DNA of 64,000 bases from Desmodus rotundus (Eukaryota; Chordata; Mammalia; Chiroptera; Phyllostomidae): NCBI RefSeq assembly GCF_022682495.2, contig NC_071388.1, positions 175,675,622 to 175,739,621 on the forward strand. Direction: 5' to 3'. Shown piece by piece: positions 25,101 through 37,571 of the stretch; positions within the stretch are counted from its first letter, which is position 1; each line of letters begins with the position of its first letter. A program made the translations under genes and the position numbers. The notes beneath the pieces were generated by a model. The model had not been told where the DNA came from, made no database searches, and saw nothing but the letters and a program-made list of their open reading frames with translations.

Positions 25101-25616
25101 ATGCAAATTAAAACCACAATGAAATATGATGTCACACCTGTCATAATGGCTATCATCAATAAATCAATAAACAAGTGCTGGCAAAGATGTAGCAAAAGAG
25201 GAACCCTTTTGCACTATTGGTGGGAATGCAAATTGGTGCGGCCACTGTGGAAAGCAGTATGGAGATACCTCAAAAAATCAAAAATGGATTTGCCTTTTGA
25301 CCCAGTAATCCCACTTCTAAGAATATATCCAAAGAAACCCAAATCACTAATTCAAAAGAGCATGAATACCTCTAAGTTTACTGCAGCATTATTTACAATT
25401 CCCAAAATATGGAAGCAGCCCAGGTGTCCATCAGTAGATGAGTGGATAAAACAACAATGGTACATTTACACAAGGGAATACTACTTTACCATAAAAAAGA
25501 AGAAAATTTTACCCTTTGAGACAGTATGGATGGACCTGCAGAACATTACACTAAGTGAAATAAGCCAGTCAGAGAAAGACAAATACTATATGATTTCATT
25601 CATATGGGGAATCTAA
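25101..25616 (+). pseudogene. L1 ORF2 C-terminal remnant
   Basis: An open stretch of 171 codons covers the end of ORF2 in the sense part of the twin-primed L1. It keeps the C-terminal cysteine-histidine motif (CX3CX7HX4C, residues near '[18 protein letters not shown]') except that the second-last position is H-Y, and ends at the normal ORF2 stop region. It lacks endonuclease and reverse transcriptase, so it is not functional. Confidence 0.85.
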
Positions 25617-26710
25617 TAAACTGAACTAACAAGGAAAATGAGGACGGACAGATAGATGGAGAGCAGGATGACAGCTGGTCAGGGGGACGTTAGGGGGTGG
25701 GGGGATTGAGCAAGAAGTAAAAAGGACTCATGGACATGGACAACACTATGGTGATTGCTGGGAGAAGGGGATATGAGGGAACTAAATGGCAATGGAGGAA
25801 AATATAATAAAGATTAAATAAAATATAAATAAATAAATATTATTTTATCAAATAAATTAAAAAATAAATTGTGTTGGGAAAATTGGAGAGATACATGCCA
25901 AAAAATGAATAAAGGAACAAACAACAATTGTTGGCAAGGATGTGGAGAAAAGGGAACTCTCATTTACTGTTGGTGGGAATGTAGATTGGTACAGCCACTG
26001 TGGAAATAGTAGAGGGTTTTCTCAAAAAATTAAAAATGCAACTGCATTATGATCCAGCAATTCTATTTCTGGGACTATGCACAGAAGAACCTGAAATACA
26101 AATTTGATAGAATTTATGCACCCCTGTGGCAGCATTATTTACAATAGTCACGTTCTGGAAGCAGCCCAAGTGCCCTTCAGTAGAGGAGTGTATTAAAAAA
26201 GCTGTGGTAACTTTACTCAATGGAATACTACGTCACCATAAAAAAGAAGGACATCTTACCCTTTGTGACTGCATGGATGGACGTGGAGAGCTTTATGCTA
26301 CGTGAAATAAGCCCATCAGAGACAGACAAATACCATATGATTTCACTTATATGTGGAATCAAATGAACAAAATACATAAACTAAATAGAAATAGGATCAT
26401 ATATACATAGAACAGACTCACAGAAGTCAGAGGGGAGGGAGTTTGGGAGCTGGATGAGAAAGGTAAAGGGATTAAGCAAAAAGAATACCTTGTAGACACA
26501 GACAGCAGTGTGATGACTGCCAGAGGGAAAGGGTTGTGGGCTGGTGGAGCAGGTTAAAGGAGAATAAATGGTGGCAGAAGGTAGACTTGACTTGGATGGT
26601 GAACAATAATACAATATGCAGAAGATGTATTATATAATTATACATTTGTAACCTATATAGTTATAATTTAACAAATGCCATCCCAATAAATGCAATAAAC
26701 TCAAATAAAA

Positions 26711-28187
26711 ATAGTATTCTCATTTGCCATATGCAATCCATACTGAAAGAGGAAATAGCCAAAAACTAAATGGAGAGCTGACTCAGCCTTTTCCAGCCTG
26801 TGGGCCCTACAATGCTCTGCCAATTCTTTGCAAAAATAAGTTTGCTTTGTTTCTCTAAAAACATCATTTCAGCTATTTCATAACGAATAAAATTAAGGGC
26901 TTGGCTGGTCAGTTTAACTGTCAGTGTGTAGGAGTTTTGGAATAAAAGTTTTCAAACTCTAAGTATTTCTGATGCTCTCAGGGTTTAGGCATTGGAGTCC
27001 CTAAGTCTTAAAAAGCAAAAATTTTGCCACTGAATATCAGCACTTACCTCCTGGCTGTTACTATTATACTTTCTAATATCTTGGTAGAAACATTAAAATG
27101 AGAAATTTACAAAAAGAATTAATATATTTTAGATAACAGCGCATGAGAAAGACTTATTTAAATTAGTTCTCAAATTTTACTTTCCTTGGTTCTGAAGGTT
27201 TTCTATCTCAATATATGTATATATTTATATAAACTTTTATGACATATATGTAAACCCAATTCAATTTTGTTTTATTCCTATTTTTTACTTGTTTCCCCTG
27301 AGATTCTAACTTGGCCAAATCATTGTAACTTAGAAAAAATTATGAAAATCAGGAAATTGTTAGGCACCTTGTATCAGATAAAAATTTGTATATATGTCAT
27401 TGAAATGAAAACAATAAACATATGTTAATAAGAAGCATAGTGGCTGTGTTTCTAGTGATGACACAAAAAGAAGAAAGAGTATTAGCAAATAGTCGTCACA
27501 TACAAATTTTAGTCTCTGTAGCAGAAATAATGTAATATTGAAATGGAGAGAATTCGAGATGGTATTAACAAGATTTTTAAAGGTGATAAAATATTTGTAA
27601 TGTTACTTTCAGGTATATGAATTTGTTTTCTTTAGCGGAATTTGGAGAATTATGAGCAAGTTCTATTTTGTACATTTTTTCCCACTTTATGCACACTCAT
27701 CAATATCTTCTTTGTAGTGTTCTTTTAAACAGTTTGATTTAGATGTTCAATGTAGTCTTCTTAGTTAATAAAATGCAAATGCAGGAAAGGAACAGATTTT
27801 AGTGCTCCAGTAGCAGAGCAATAAAAAACATGAGAGTCTTAGTGCTTATTCTCATTTTATATTTTAAAGACATTCATCTACCTTATGGGTTTTTAAATGG
27901 CCAATCCTTTTTATGCATAATGTCACAATATTTTTCATCCAGGATATATGTATAACTTTCCTTGACTATTTAAATACCTTCTGAGCAGTTCATAAATGTA
28001 CTTCAAGAAAAATTATAATTTTATTTCAGCATGTATTAGGCTGTCATTCATTGTTCCAGAAAGGGAGTTTTGCTTCCTCTTACTCTATATAAAGTACATA
28101 GACATTCATCTTAGCTTATAAAGGCAGTTAAAGTAAATGACAGATATCCAAATTTACTGATCTCTACAATATTAGACAGGAGTTATC
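26711..28187. other. AT-rich DNA, no gene seen
   Basis: No exon or repeat family recognised. Confidence 0.5.
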
Positions 28188-28205
28188 AAAAAGTTGTTTA
28201 TAAAG

Positions 28206-28391
28206 GCCCTAGCTGGCATGGCTCAGTGGATTAAGTGCTGGCTTAAAAACTGAAAGGTCATTGGTTTAACTCCCAGTTGGGCACATGCCCGGATGTAGGC
28301 CAGGTTCCTGGTTGGGGCTGTGCAATCCATTTGTCTTTCCCTTTCCTTCTCCCTCCCTTCCCCTCTCTCTAAAAGTAAATAAAATCTTTTA
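28206..28391 (+). mobile_element. VES SINE, plus strand
   Basis: Head 'GCCCTAGCTGGCATGGCTCA', diverged B-box, 'GCCAGGTTCCTGGTTGGGGC' body, then CT-rich and A-rich ends. A perfect 18-bp target-site duplication AAAAAGTTGTTTATAAAG lies at 28188-28205 and 28392-28409, the clearest in the window for a SINE. Confidence 0.95.
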
Positions 28392-28409
28392 AAAAAGTTG
28401 TTTATAAAG

Positions 28410-29045
28410 AACTAAAAGAATGTTGATAGAGAATATCATATGTGCTAACCTAGTGTTTAGGCTATTTTTATTTCTTGTCAAGCTTAATTTTTTCTTGCAC
28501 AAAAAGAAATTATAATATTATAATAGCAGAACTTTAAGTACCACTTATATTCTACTCCTGGAGAAAGAGCAGAGATGCAGGATAAGTCTAGGACTGCAGT
28601 AGCAGGAGGGTGACTGCCACATCCTGAGGACCTGGATTGATATTGCTAGTCTACGCCCAGACTTTATAAGAACATAAGAGAAGGCTCCCCTGCCATGGCC
28701 CACCACCATGCTAATAAAATCCAAGTAAAACTAACCACAAAAGACAGTAAGGAGAACCATAAAAGATATATACTCTGTGGTGAACAGCTAAACAATAAAA
28801 GGGATTGGAGACTAGCTAGAGCAAAAATTGAGAAAAAACCTGACAAACTAGCCTATACACTAAAAACAAGAAATTAAATTTATAAGAATTTCAAACCTCA
28901 GGTGCATTATAGATAAACATGTTTACAATCTAGTCAAACTTTCTGACTTGAATAGTACAGCCCAAAATGTACAAGCTTAGCAGACGAACAAGCATTCTCA
29001 TACCTAAGAAGAGTATGTATTTACCTCAGTTTCTACTCTCCAAAC
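28410..29045. other. Unique DNA, no gene seen
   Basis: Opposed open frames of 60 codons at 28664-28877 share no recognisable domain. Nothing else recognised. Confidence 0.5.
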
Positions 29046-29060
29046 ATGATGGTTGGTTTT

Positions 29061-29275
29061 ATTTATTTTTTTAAATATTTTATTTATTTATTCCTAGAGA
29101 GAGGAGAAGGGAGGGAAAAGAGATGGAGAGAAACATCAATGTGTGGTTGCTTCTCATGTGTCCCCAACTAGGGACCTGGCCTCCAACCCAGGCATGTGCC
29201 CTGATTGGGAATCGAACAGGCAACCCTTTGGTTCTCAGGCCAGCACTCAGTCCACTGAGCCACACCAGCCAGGAC
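29061..29275 (-). mobile_element. VES SINE, minus strand
   Basis: Reads in reverse: AT-rich tail, 'GGAGAGAAACATCAATGTGT', 'CAACCCAGGCATGTGCCCTG', 'GGGAATCGAACAGGCAACCC' (B-box complement) and 'CCACACCAGCCAGG' (head). Flanks ATGATGGTTGGTTTT (29046-29060) and GTGATGTTTGGTTTT (29276-29290) are an imperfect duplication with two differences. Confidence 0.95.
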
Positions 29276-29290
29276 GTGATGTTTGGTTTT

Positions 29291-30879
29291 CAAGAAAAAA
29301 AAGTGCATGCCACAAAAAACACAACTTGTGTATTCAGGACAAACACAGTCTGAAGATGCAAACCAGACTCAGATATGATACAAAAATCGGTATTATAAGA
29401 CATGGAATTTTAGTAAATATGATTAAAATGTTAAAGGCTCTAATAGAAAATTAGACAGCATGCACAATCACATAAGTAAATTAAGCAGAAAGATAAAATA
29501 AATGTAAGGATCATATGGAAATAATAGAAATAAAAAAGCAAACAAATCGAAATGAAGAATGTCTTCAATGGGCTTATTATTAGACTTGACACAACTGAGC
29601 AAACAATTAGTGAACTTGACGAGAAGCTAAGAGAAATTATCAATATTGAAATACACAGAATAAAAACAGAATTCAAAAGTTGTGGGTCAGTACCAAACAC
29701 TTTAAAGTGCATGTAATTGGAATCTCAGAAAGCAAAGAAATAACGAGGCCATAGATATATTTGAAATGCCTATTTTTTTTTCCAAAATCAGTAATAAACA
29801 CCAGAACACAATTTAAAGAAGCACAGGGAACAGTGAACAGGGTAAAGGCCAAAAAAGACCATACATGGGCATAGCATATTTAAACCGCTGAAAACCTAAG
29901 GCAAAGATAAAATCTTGAAGGCATTCAGATTTTAAAATGGCTATAGTGGAAGAAGGGTAAAAGTATAACAGACTTCTCAAGACAAACTTTACAAGCAAGA
30001 AGATAAAGGAAATAATTATTCAAAGCAGCAAAAAAAAATCAACACAGATATCTATACCCATGCTAATATTTTGTAAAAAGAAGGAGAAATAGAGACCCTC
30101 TCAGAACAACTAAAATAGGGAGTACTTTATTAGCAGATTTACTCTAAAATAGATGTTTAAGGAAGCTCTTTAGGCGGAATATGATATAGAGCAGAAACTT
30201 GGATCTATCAAAAAAAAATGTGTATTGGACATGGAAAAAATGAAAGTAAAATATAATTTTTATATTTCTCTCCTTTAATATCTCTGAAAAAACTGTCTGA
30301 AGCAAAAATAGTAATAATCTATTTAGTCTTTAGAGCATATTTAAAGCTAAAAACAAATGATCATATTATACTACCATTTTAATAATGAATTAGGTTTTAC
30401 TAGGTGATTAGAATAAATTACATAAAGTCCCTTTGTATAAACAGGGCAAGATGCAGAAACATGTAGATTCTTATATTTATGCATTCTAATAACCAGTTTA
30501 TAAATTAGATAAATTTAAATTAGTATTTTATTGTTTTTGCTGTATGTGGTACATCATATATCTTTGACCTCTGATAGATAAGCAGAAATAAAGGCAAAAA
30601 TATTTACAATTGTTTTAGTAGACAGGATACAATTACACTGATATAAAAGACACTTCTAAAAGCATGGACAAGTACATATTATTTTATATAAATGTTTATA
30701 AAGATCATATCACATATATTAACCCCTTAATTTTTGTTTCTATCCAATCTCCCTTTCATGTTGTATCCATATCATTTTCATTATTAACATTCTCAGCCTA
30801 ATTTATATTTTCCTATAGTTTTTCCCCACACTTATATAATCATAGAGACATAGCCACACACAAACAATAGTAGCAAATC
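29291..30879. other. AT-rich DNA, no gene seen
   Basis: 29290-30240 is A-rich on the plus strand and carries L1-like phrases such as 'AAAGAAATAACGAGGC' and 'CTCTCAGAACAACTAAAATA', which hint at a very old plus-strand L1, but I cannot place it firmly. Nothing else recognised. Confidence 0.35.
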
Positions 30880-31125
30880 CTCACTTTATGCTAATCATAT
30901 CAGATCTTGTTCCACGCATTTACAAAATATTGCCTCACTTAACATAAGGATAATTCTATCAGTTAGGCACTTACTATCATCCCTGTTTTTCAGATGGGAA
31001 AACTGAGATGTAGAGGTAAAGCAGGTTACCCAAGGGCACACAGCTGGTAAATTAAAGATTTGAAATTAGCACCTAGGTCCCCGAGATCCAGAATCGGAGT
31101 TCTTAACTGCCATACTACATTCCTT
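30880..31125 (+). mobile_element. MIR SINE, plus strand
   Basis: The core is clear: 'TTTTTCAGATGGGAAAACTG', 'GATGTAGAGGTAAAGCAGGT', 'CAAGGGCACACAGCTGGTAA', 'GAAATTAGCACCTAGGTCC'. This ancient mammal-wide tRNA-SINE predates all VES and young L1 copies here. Confidence 0.92.
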
Positions 31126-31689
31126 TAACTGCCTTCTAGCCAGCGCAAACAAGGTTATTCAGCCTTCTGCCATGATGCAGTCAGATAAAATTTCATCTCC
31201 TATGATATCACTTCTCATATAACAATGCAGAATAAGTAACTAGAGAAATCTTTTAATAAAATTGTATATTACATTAGGTTAATTAAATGTAACATATAAG
31301 AAAAGAGTTACATTTTTTGTTAGAATAAGGGGAAGTTACTAATAGACCAAATAAAATATTGATGAAGTTTTTTATTAAACTGTCTTATCTAACTATCTTC
31401 ACTGACATGACAAATTTTGTCTCTGGTAAAATACACTCTAAACTGTTATTTTTAGTAGCTCTTAAATAAGACATTCTAATGAATGAAATTTGGCAACCAG
31501 CAAGAATAATAAGCATATGTATCTCAATATATTTAAACAATGTTGATGGGTTTATCAGGTATAAAGTTAACTGCACATTTTTGAGTTAATAACAGAGAAT
31601 TACTTTTTTTCTTAATCTAAAAGTATAAACACAGCTATCCATGCACTATGAGGTATGTGTAAAGAGAAATTTTGAGAATGTTAATAGAA
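31126..31689. other. Unique AT-rich DNA, no gene seen
   Basis: No repeat or exon recognised. Confidence 0.5.
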
Positions 31690-31701
31690 TTAAGTGATTT
31701 T

Positions 31702-32913
31702 TTTTATTGTTGTTCAATTATAGTTGTCTGCATTTTCTCCCCACCCCTCCACCCCACACCAGCCAAACCCACCTCCCTCCCCCGCCTCCACTCTCCCCCT
31801 TGGTTTTGTCCATGTGTCCTTTATAGTAGTTCCTGAAAACCCCTCTCCCTACTATCCCCTCCCCACTCCCCTCTGGCTATTGTTAGATTGTTCTTAATTT
31901 CAATGTCTCTGGTTATATTTTGTTTGCTTTTTTCTTCTATTGATTATGTTCCAGTTAAAGGTGAGATCATATGGTATTTGTCCCTCACAGTCTGGCTTAT
32001 TTCACTTAGCATAATGCTCTCCAGTTCCATCCGTGCTGTTGCAAAGGTTATAAGCTGCTTCTTTCTAGCTGCTGCATAGAATTCCATAGTTTTTTGATCC
32101 ACTCATTTACTGATGGGCACTTAGGTTGCTTCCAGTATTTGGCTATTGTAAATTGTGCTGCTATGAACATTGGGGTGCACAGGTTCTTTTGGATTGGTGT
32201 TTCAGGGTTCTTAGGGTATAATCCCAGCAGTGAAATTGCTGGGTCAAAGGGCAGTTCCATTTTTAGTTTTCTGAGGAAATTCCATATTGTTTTCCACAGT
32301 GGCCTCACCAGTCTGCATTCCCACCAACAGTGCACTAGGGTTCCCTTTTCTCTGCATCCTCTCCAACATTTGTTTGTGGATTTGTTTATGTTGGCCACTC
32401 TGACTGGTGTGAGATGGTACCTCATTATGGTTTTAATTTGCATCTCTCTGATGGCTAGAGATGCTGAGCATCTTTTCATATGTCTCTGAATGTCTTCCTT
32501 GGAGAAGTGTCTGTTCAAGTCCTTTGCCCATTTTTTAATTGGGTTGTTTGTCTTCCTGGAGTGGAGTCTTGTGAGTTCTTTATATATTTTGGAGATCAGA
32601 CCCTTGCCTGAGGTATCATTGGCAAATATATTTTCCATACTGTTGGTTCTCTTCTCATTTTAATGCTGTTTTCTTTAGCCATGCATGAGCTTTTTATTTG
32701 ATGAAATCCCATTTGTTTATTCTTTCCTTTATGTCCCTTACTTTAGGGGATGTGTCTGTGAGGATGTTGCTACGTGGAATGTCTGAGGTTTTCCTGCCAA
32801 TGTTTTCCTCTGGGACTTATATGGTGTTATGACTTATATTTAAGTCTTTTACCCACCTTGAATTTATTTTTGTGTATGGTGTAAGTTGGTGATCGAGTTT
32901 CATTTTTTGAGAT
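31702..32913 (-). mobile_element. 5'-truncated young L1, minus strand
   Basis: A 1.2-kb L1 in reverse: short T-run, 'TTCAATTATAGTTGTCTGCA', C-rich 3' UTR, then the last ~1 kb of ORF2. A perfect 12-bp target-site duplication TTAAGTGATTTT lies at 31690-31701 and 32914-32925. The ORF2 end is open over a long stretch but has small deletions. Near-identical phrases link it to the copies at 10.2, 51.2 and 59.2 kb. Confidence 0.95.
32048..32638 (-). pseudogene. L1 ORF2 C-terminal remnant
   Basis: 196 open codons on the minus strand cover the ORF2 C-terminus, including the motif CX3CX7HX4C ('[18 protein letters not shown]'). The last residues differ from the copy at 51.2 kb because of a small deletion near 32080, which shifts the frame before the normal stop. 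No endonuclease or polymerase domain is present. Confidence 0.88.
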
Positions 32914-32925
32914 TTAAGTGATTTT

Positions 32926-34182
32926 AAATTAGTTTTTTTTTTTTAGCAAGTATGCCACAAACTCTTGGATTTGAACTGAGCATTTAAATGCCATTCCAAT
33001 GAACATAGATTTTATTTGAATATCTCAAGATATTCGATGAAGTTCATTGATTTCTTTGTATTCACACTTAAAAAACACAATTTAAATCCAATCACATATT
33101 CATTAGACTTCTTCTTAAAAATAACTTTTAATATTAAAACTAATCAGAACAATGTTGTGGAGATATTAAAATAAATATAAAATTGTATTAAATTGCAAAT
33201 TTTATAAACATAAATTAGCATTTTATTTTATATATTAGCCATATTAAAATTGGGGTTGGATTTTAATTCTATTCGAAGACTTTTTTGTTTTGTCTTAGTC
33301 ATGAACATTTTAGATTTAAGAAATAGAAATCAATCCAAGCTACTTTAAAAGAAGGAAACAAATAAGATGAGCACATACAATGGGCTAAAGTGGAGGGGGA
33401 AGGTACGTGAAGATACCTTGTCACCTTACAGACAGCAAAACTGAATGGGGGAGAAATACAGTGGGGCCACCTGAGATACTGCAGGTAAAGAACCATTGGG
33501 GCTTGATATCACATTTTTGGGGCATTCTCTGTGAAGTGTCTCATTTCATCTACATCACTTTCTCAGCAAATTGGGTTTCCCTTCTCCATAATCTCATCAA
33601 GAAATGCCTATTGCAATAAAATTCACTATTGTATTTTCTCTTGAGTTTAACACTATCAGAACTTGGCTACATTCTTAATCAGCAAACCAAATTCTCAGGA
33701 AGAAACATCTGCCAGGTCAAGTTGGTATATTTATCTGCGATTTAGTAAAACCCATAAATGTTTTCATATTTTTTCTTAAAATAGTTTTTTTTCAAATTTT
33801 TGCAGTATACAGTGTGATATAGATAAAAGGAAACTAGAGAAATAAGGAATGATTTTAAAAAACTTCTAGAAAAAGTAAAGGAAGAGTAATTACTTGAGAG
33901 AATAATTTAAAAATTTCAGTGAATGCTCTTTGGGGAAATTGGAAAAATAAAATTTGAATACCACTTATATTGTACATAAACAAAGCAAATGTGTAGCAAT
34001 GGCTAATTAATGTTTAACTTACTTCATTGTACTGGAAAAATGTTTTTTGATAAACAGAAATTTCAATAGATTTTATTCCTTAGGATTTTGTGAACTCATA
34101 TTGTCATTCAAATAGCAAATAGTTGAAAGTAAAGTGAACTTAAAAGTATTAGAAAATAATAACTACTAATTGGGCTACATAT
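32926..34182. other. AT-rich DNA, no gene seen
   Basis: No repeat or exon recognised. Confidence 0.5.
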
Positions 34183-34370
34183 TCTTTTTTTTATTGTTGT
34201 TCAATTACAGTTGTCCCCATTTTCCCCCATTACTCTCCCCACCTACCTGCTCCCACATCCCACATTCAATCTTCCCCTCCCCCCCACATTATCTTATCCA
34301 TAGGTCCTTTCACCACCTGGCTTATTTCAGTTAGCATTATGCTCTCCAGTTCCATCCGTGCTGTCGCAAA
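34183..34370 (-). mobile_element. L1 3' end, minus strand, internally deleted
   Basis: T-run, 'TTCAATTACAGTTGTCCCCA', C-rich 3' UTR and then 'CTTATTTCAGTTAGCATTAT' and 'TCCATCCGTGCTGTCGCAAA' from the end of ORF2. About 100 bases between the 3' UTR and ORF2 present in other copies are missing. I found no convincing target-site duplication. Confidence 0.85.
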
Positions 34371-35739
34371 TATCTTCTTTGGCAAAACATCAAATAAAAT
34401 TTATGTAAATACATTATCTACTCTGTATCAATAAGTAAAATATAAAAAGTTTTCTGATGCATTTGTTCATGTTTTTAAAATAGTTTATTTTAATTTATAA
34501 ATTGCAGCATAAAATTGAGAGTAATTTTAAATTTGGAAATTAAATTATAAGAATTCATTAATATAAAATATTTCTCAATGAATGGAAATTTTAAATTTGT
34601 TTAGCCTTATTTATTTCTTAGAGGCTTTTAATTAATATTATAATTGAATACCTTCCAAAATTTTCTTTTAAAGCCGTTTATTTTCAGTCTGTAAATTACT
34701 CCTTCTGGTAATTACAGAAATATTTAAAATTTGTGCTTTCTTCAAATTTTGCATTAATAATATTAATGTATTTTACTTTAAGAAGAAAAATAATGTTCAA
34801 AACATAAATAACAGTGGTATTGAAATCATGCTGGAAGGGTTAACTGCCTTTCAGATATAGTCACATATATACTATTTCAACTGATCTTCTAAATGCTTTT
34901 TTAAATGAAACTGCAATAGAATAAATATATAAGCATATATGCATACATAAACATAATCAGTCTTCTTATGTCAGACATCTAAATTGCATGTTAAAAATAG
35001 ATATTTTCACTTGTTATACCTGAGATACTTTTGTTTTGCTCAGTTTCACTGCAAATTGCTTAAAAGTATATAGAACTTTTATTAGCCATGCTGATAGATC
35101 TTTTTAAAGAAGATTTACCAGTTTGAACTATATGATTATTTCAAAAATATTCTTTATTTTTGGAATTAAGTTTGTAAAAATTCAGTATGAATGTAAGAGT
35201 TATAATCTGGTATTAGAACAAATTTGTTACTTTTTGTTGTTTAAGTAAATAACACATTACATCAATATAAAAAACAGTAATGATTGCTATACTATTTTTA
35301 CTTGTTAAATCTAAAACTTTCAATTATACCCACTTAATTAATACCATTGTAAAGTGTTGTCAGGTAATCTAATCTCTTCAATGCTCTTAACTGATAGTCT
35401 GTATTCATTTATAAGTGACACAGTTGAAGTGGTCCTCTCATTTGGCTACATAATAGAATCATCACAGAGCTTTAAGGAATGCTCACGCCTGGCTACTATC
35501 CCCAGAATTTCTGTTTAATTCATCTTCCATATGCCCTAGCATTAGAATTTATAAACATTACTTACGTGATTCTAATGTGTAGCCAAGTGTGAGAATAACT
35601 TCAATATGGAGTTTGCCACTTACATTCAAAATATGACCCTGAGAATTTAATCTTTTTAAAACTATGACTCTAATTTTCCAACTACTTGCATTCTTCTCTT
35701 GTGAAACAAAGATACATATTTTATTTTGTTTTAATAACA
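34371..35739. other. AT-rich DNA, no gene seen
   Basis: No exon or repeat family recognised. Confidence 0.5.
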
Positions 35740-36820
35740 TATTTAGTAAATATAATTGACATACTATAAAAATCATCCTTTCAAAGCATGCAGTTTAGTG
35801 TTATTTAGTGTATTCAGAGCTGGGCAACCATCGCTCCTAATTTTAGAATATTTTCCTGACCATAAAGGAACTGCATACACATTATAGTCACTTTTCATTC
35901 CTTTCCTTTTTTCCCAGCCTGTGATAAACACCAATTCACATTTTGTTTCAGTGGATTTGCTTATTTTGGACATTTCATATAAATTAACACATACAATATG
36001 TAGACTTTTGATATTGGGATGTTTCATTTAGGGCAATTTTTGAGATTAATCCTGATTTTAAAACATATCAGCACTTCACTCATTTTTATTGTTACATAAT
36101 ATTTGATTGTATAGATATACCACATTTTGTTTATCCATTAATTGGTTGATGGACATTTTGCTTATCTTCACTTTTGCTATTATGAATAATTCTATCATCA
36201 GTAGTATATAGATTTTTATGTGAACATATGTTTTAATTTATTTTGGATATATACCTAAGATTTTAATTACTGAATCATTTGGTAATATTATGTTCACTTC
36301 TTTTGAGGAAGCTTCAAGCTGTTTTCCACAGCAATTAAACAATTTTATAATCTTACATCCTCTCTAACATTTGGCATTATCTTTTTTTAAAAATTTTATC
36401 CATACTGGTAGTATATCATTATAGGTTTGCTTTCATTTCCTAATGACAAATGATAATGGGCATCTTTTCTGTGCTTAGTGGTTATTTCTATGTGTTTGGT
36501 TTTTTTTTTTGAGAAAATATATACTAAACCTTATGCCCATTTTTAAAATTGTGTTATCTTTCTTTTTATGTTTGAGTTGTAAGCATTCTTTATGTAACTT
36601 TCATAATGCCTTTATTAAATATAGAATTTTCAAATATTTCCTGTCATCCTGTGAGTAATCTTTAATTTTCCTTCTTGATGTCCACCTTTATGAAGAAACT
36701 TACAAGGTTCCTTTTCTCCTAATCATCACTGGCATTTGCTATCTCTTGTCCTTTCGATATTAGACAACCTAACAGGAATAAGATGATCATTATTTGCTTT
36801 TTTTTCATTGTGGTCATTTT
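35740..36820 (-). mobile_element. Ancient L1 (L1M-type), minus strand
   Basis: In reverse, the 3' UTR is recognisable ('AAATATAATTGACATACTAT', 'GTGTATTCAGAGCTGGGCAA') followed by the end of ORF2 ('TTTGTTTATCCATTAATTGG', 'AAGCTGTTTTCCACAGCAAT'). Diverged, with indels; much older than the copies with target-site duplications. Confidence 0.8.
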
Positions 36821-36872
36821 TTTTCTAATATTTTTTATGAAGTTCAATTTATCTATATATTTTCCTCATTTG

Positions 36873-36955
36873 TGTTTTTTGTATTATATATAATTGTATA
36901 TATATAATTGTATTATATATGTTATCGAGTATATGTGTGTGTGTGTGTATATGCA
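36873..36955. repeat. AT/TG microsatellite
   Basis: Imperfect (AT)n with TATATAATTG units followed by (TG)8-like sequence. Simple repeat between two old L1 fragments. Confidence 0.85.
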
Positions 36956-37009
36956 ATGGTGACTCTAAAGTAAAGCAAATGTACTCTTTATACTTTCTAA
37001 TTTTAGTTT

Positions 37010-37540
37010 TCTTCTCCTTCCCAGTTATGTTGAGATATCATACACATATAACATTTGTATGATAAATTTAAGTTGCACAATGCAATGATTTAGTATATGT
37101 ATATATCACAAATTAACTTCCACAATAAGGCTAATAAACACACACACATCATATGGATAGTTACATTTGTGTGTGCATGTTGTGAGAACTTTTAAAATCT
37201 ACTCTCTTAACTTTCAAATATGCAGTAGTGTATTCTTAATTATAGTCACTCTACTTTATATTATATCACCTGAATTTTTCATTTTATAGCTGGAAATGGT
37301 AGCCTTTGAACCTTCAGTAATTGTTCCTATCACCCATCCGTGCCCTCAGCTACCATCAATCTGATCTGTTACATATATTCTACATATAACGGAGATCAGT
37401 AGTATTTGTCTTCCCCTGACTGACTTATTTCACTTACCGTAATTCACTCAACATTCATTCGTGTTGGCTCTAATGGAAGGATTTCTTTATTCTACATAGC
37501 TGAATAATATTCATTCATATATATATATATACACACACAG

Positions 37541-37571
<31 letters not shown>

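Larger units (their letters stand above)
23799..25870 (+). mobile_element. Twin-primed (5'-inverted) L1 inserted in an older L1
   Basis: 23799 to about 25026 is L1 ORF2 in reverse; 25027-25870 is the ORF2 end, 3' UTR and A-rich tail in sense. The outer edge of the inverted part (reverse complement ends 'AAAGGACCTGAATAGA') and the start of the sense part ('ACTTCTTTAAGAAGG') are adjacent in L1 coordinates, as expected from twin priming. GTGTTGG at 23792-23798 and 25871-25877 is the target-site duplication. The inverted arm carries a further insert at 24674-24904. Confidence 0.9.
21590..26710 (+). mobile_element. Old L1 (L1MA-like), plus strand, interrupted
   Basis: ORF2 reverse transcriptase through 3' UTR, in pieces: 21590-21992, 22245-23798 and 25871-26710. 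The catalytic box is visible near 23100 but reads FEDD in place of FADD. The last piece resumes at 'GTGTTGGGAAAATTGGAGAG' exactly where the former stopped, then skips several hundred bases of ORF2 by deletion ('AAAAAATGA' to 'ATAAAGGAACAAACAA' near 25905). It ends with an L1MA-type 3' UTR and AATAAA motifs near 26680-26700. It hosts the duplicated segment copy B and a younger L1. No long open frame survives. Confidence 0.88.
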
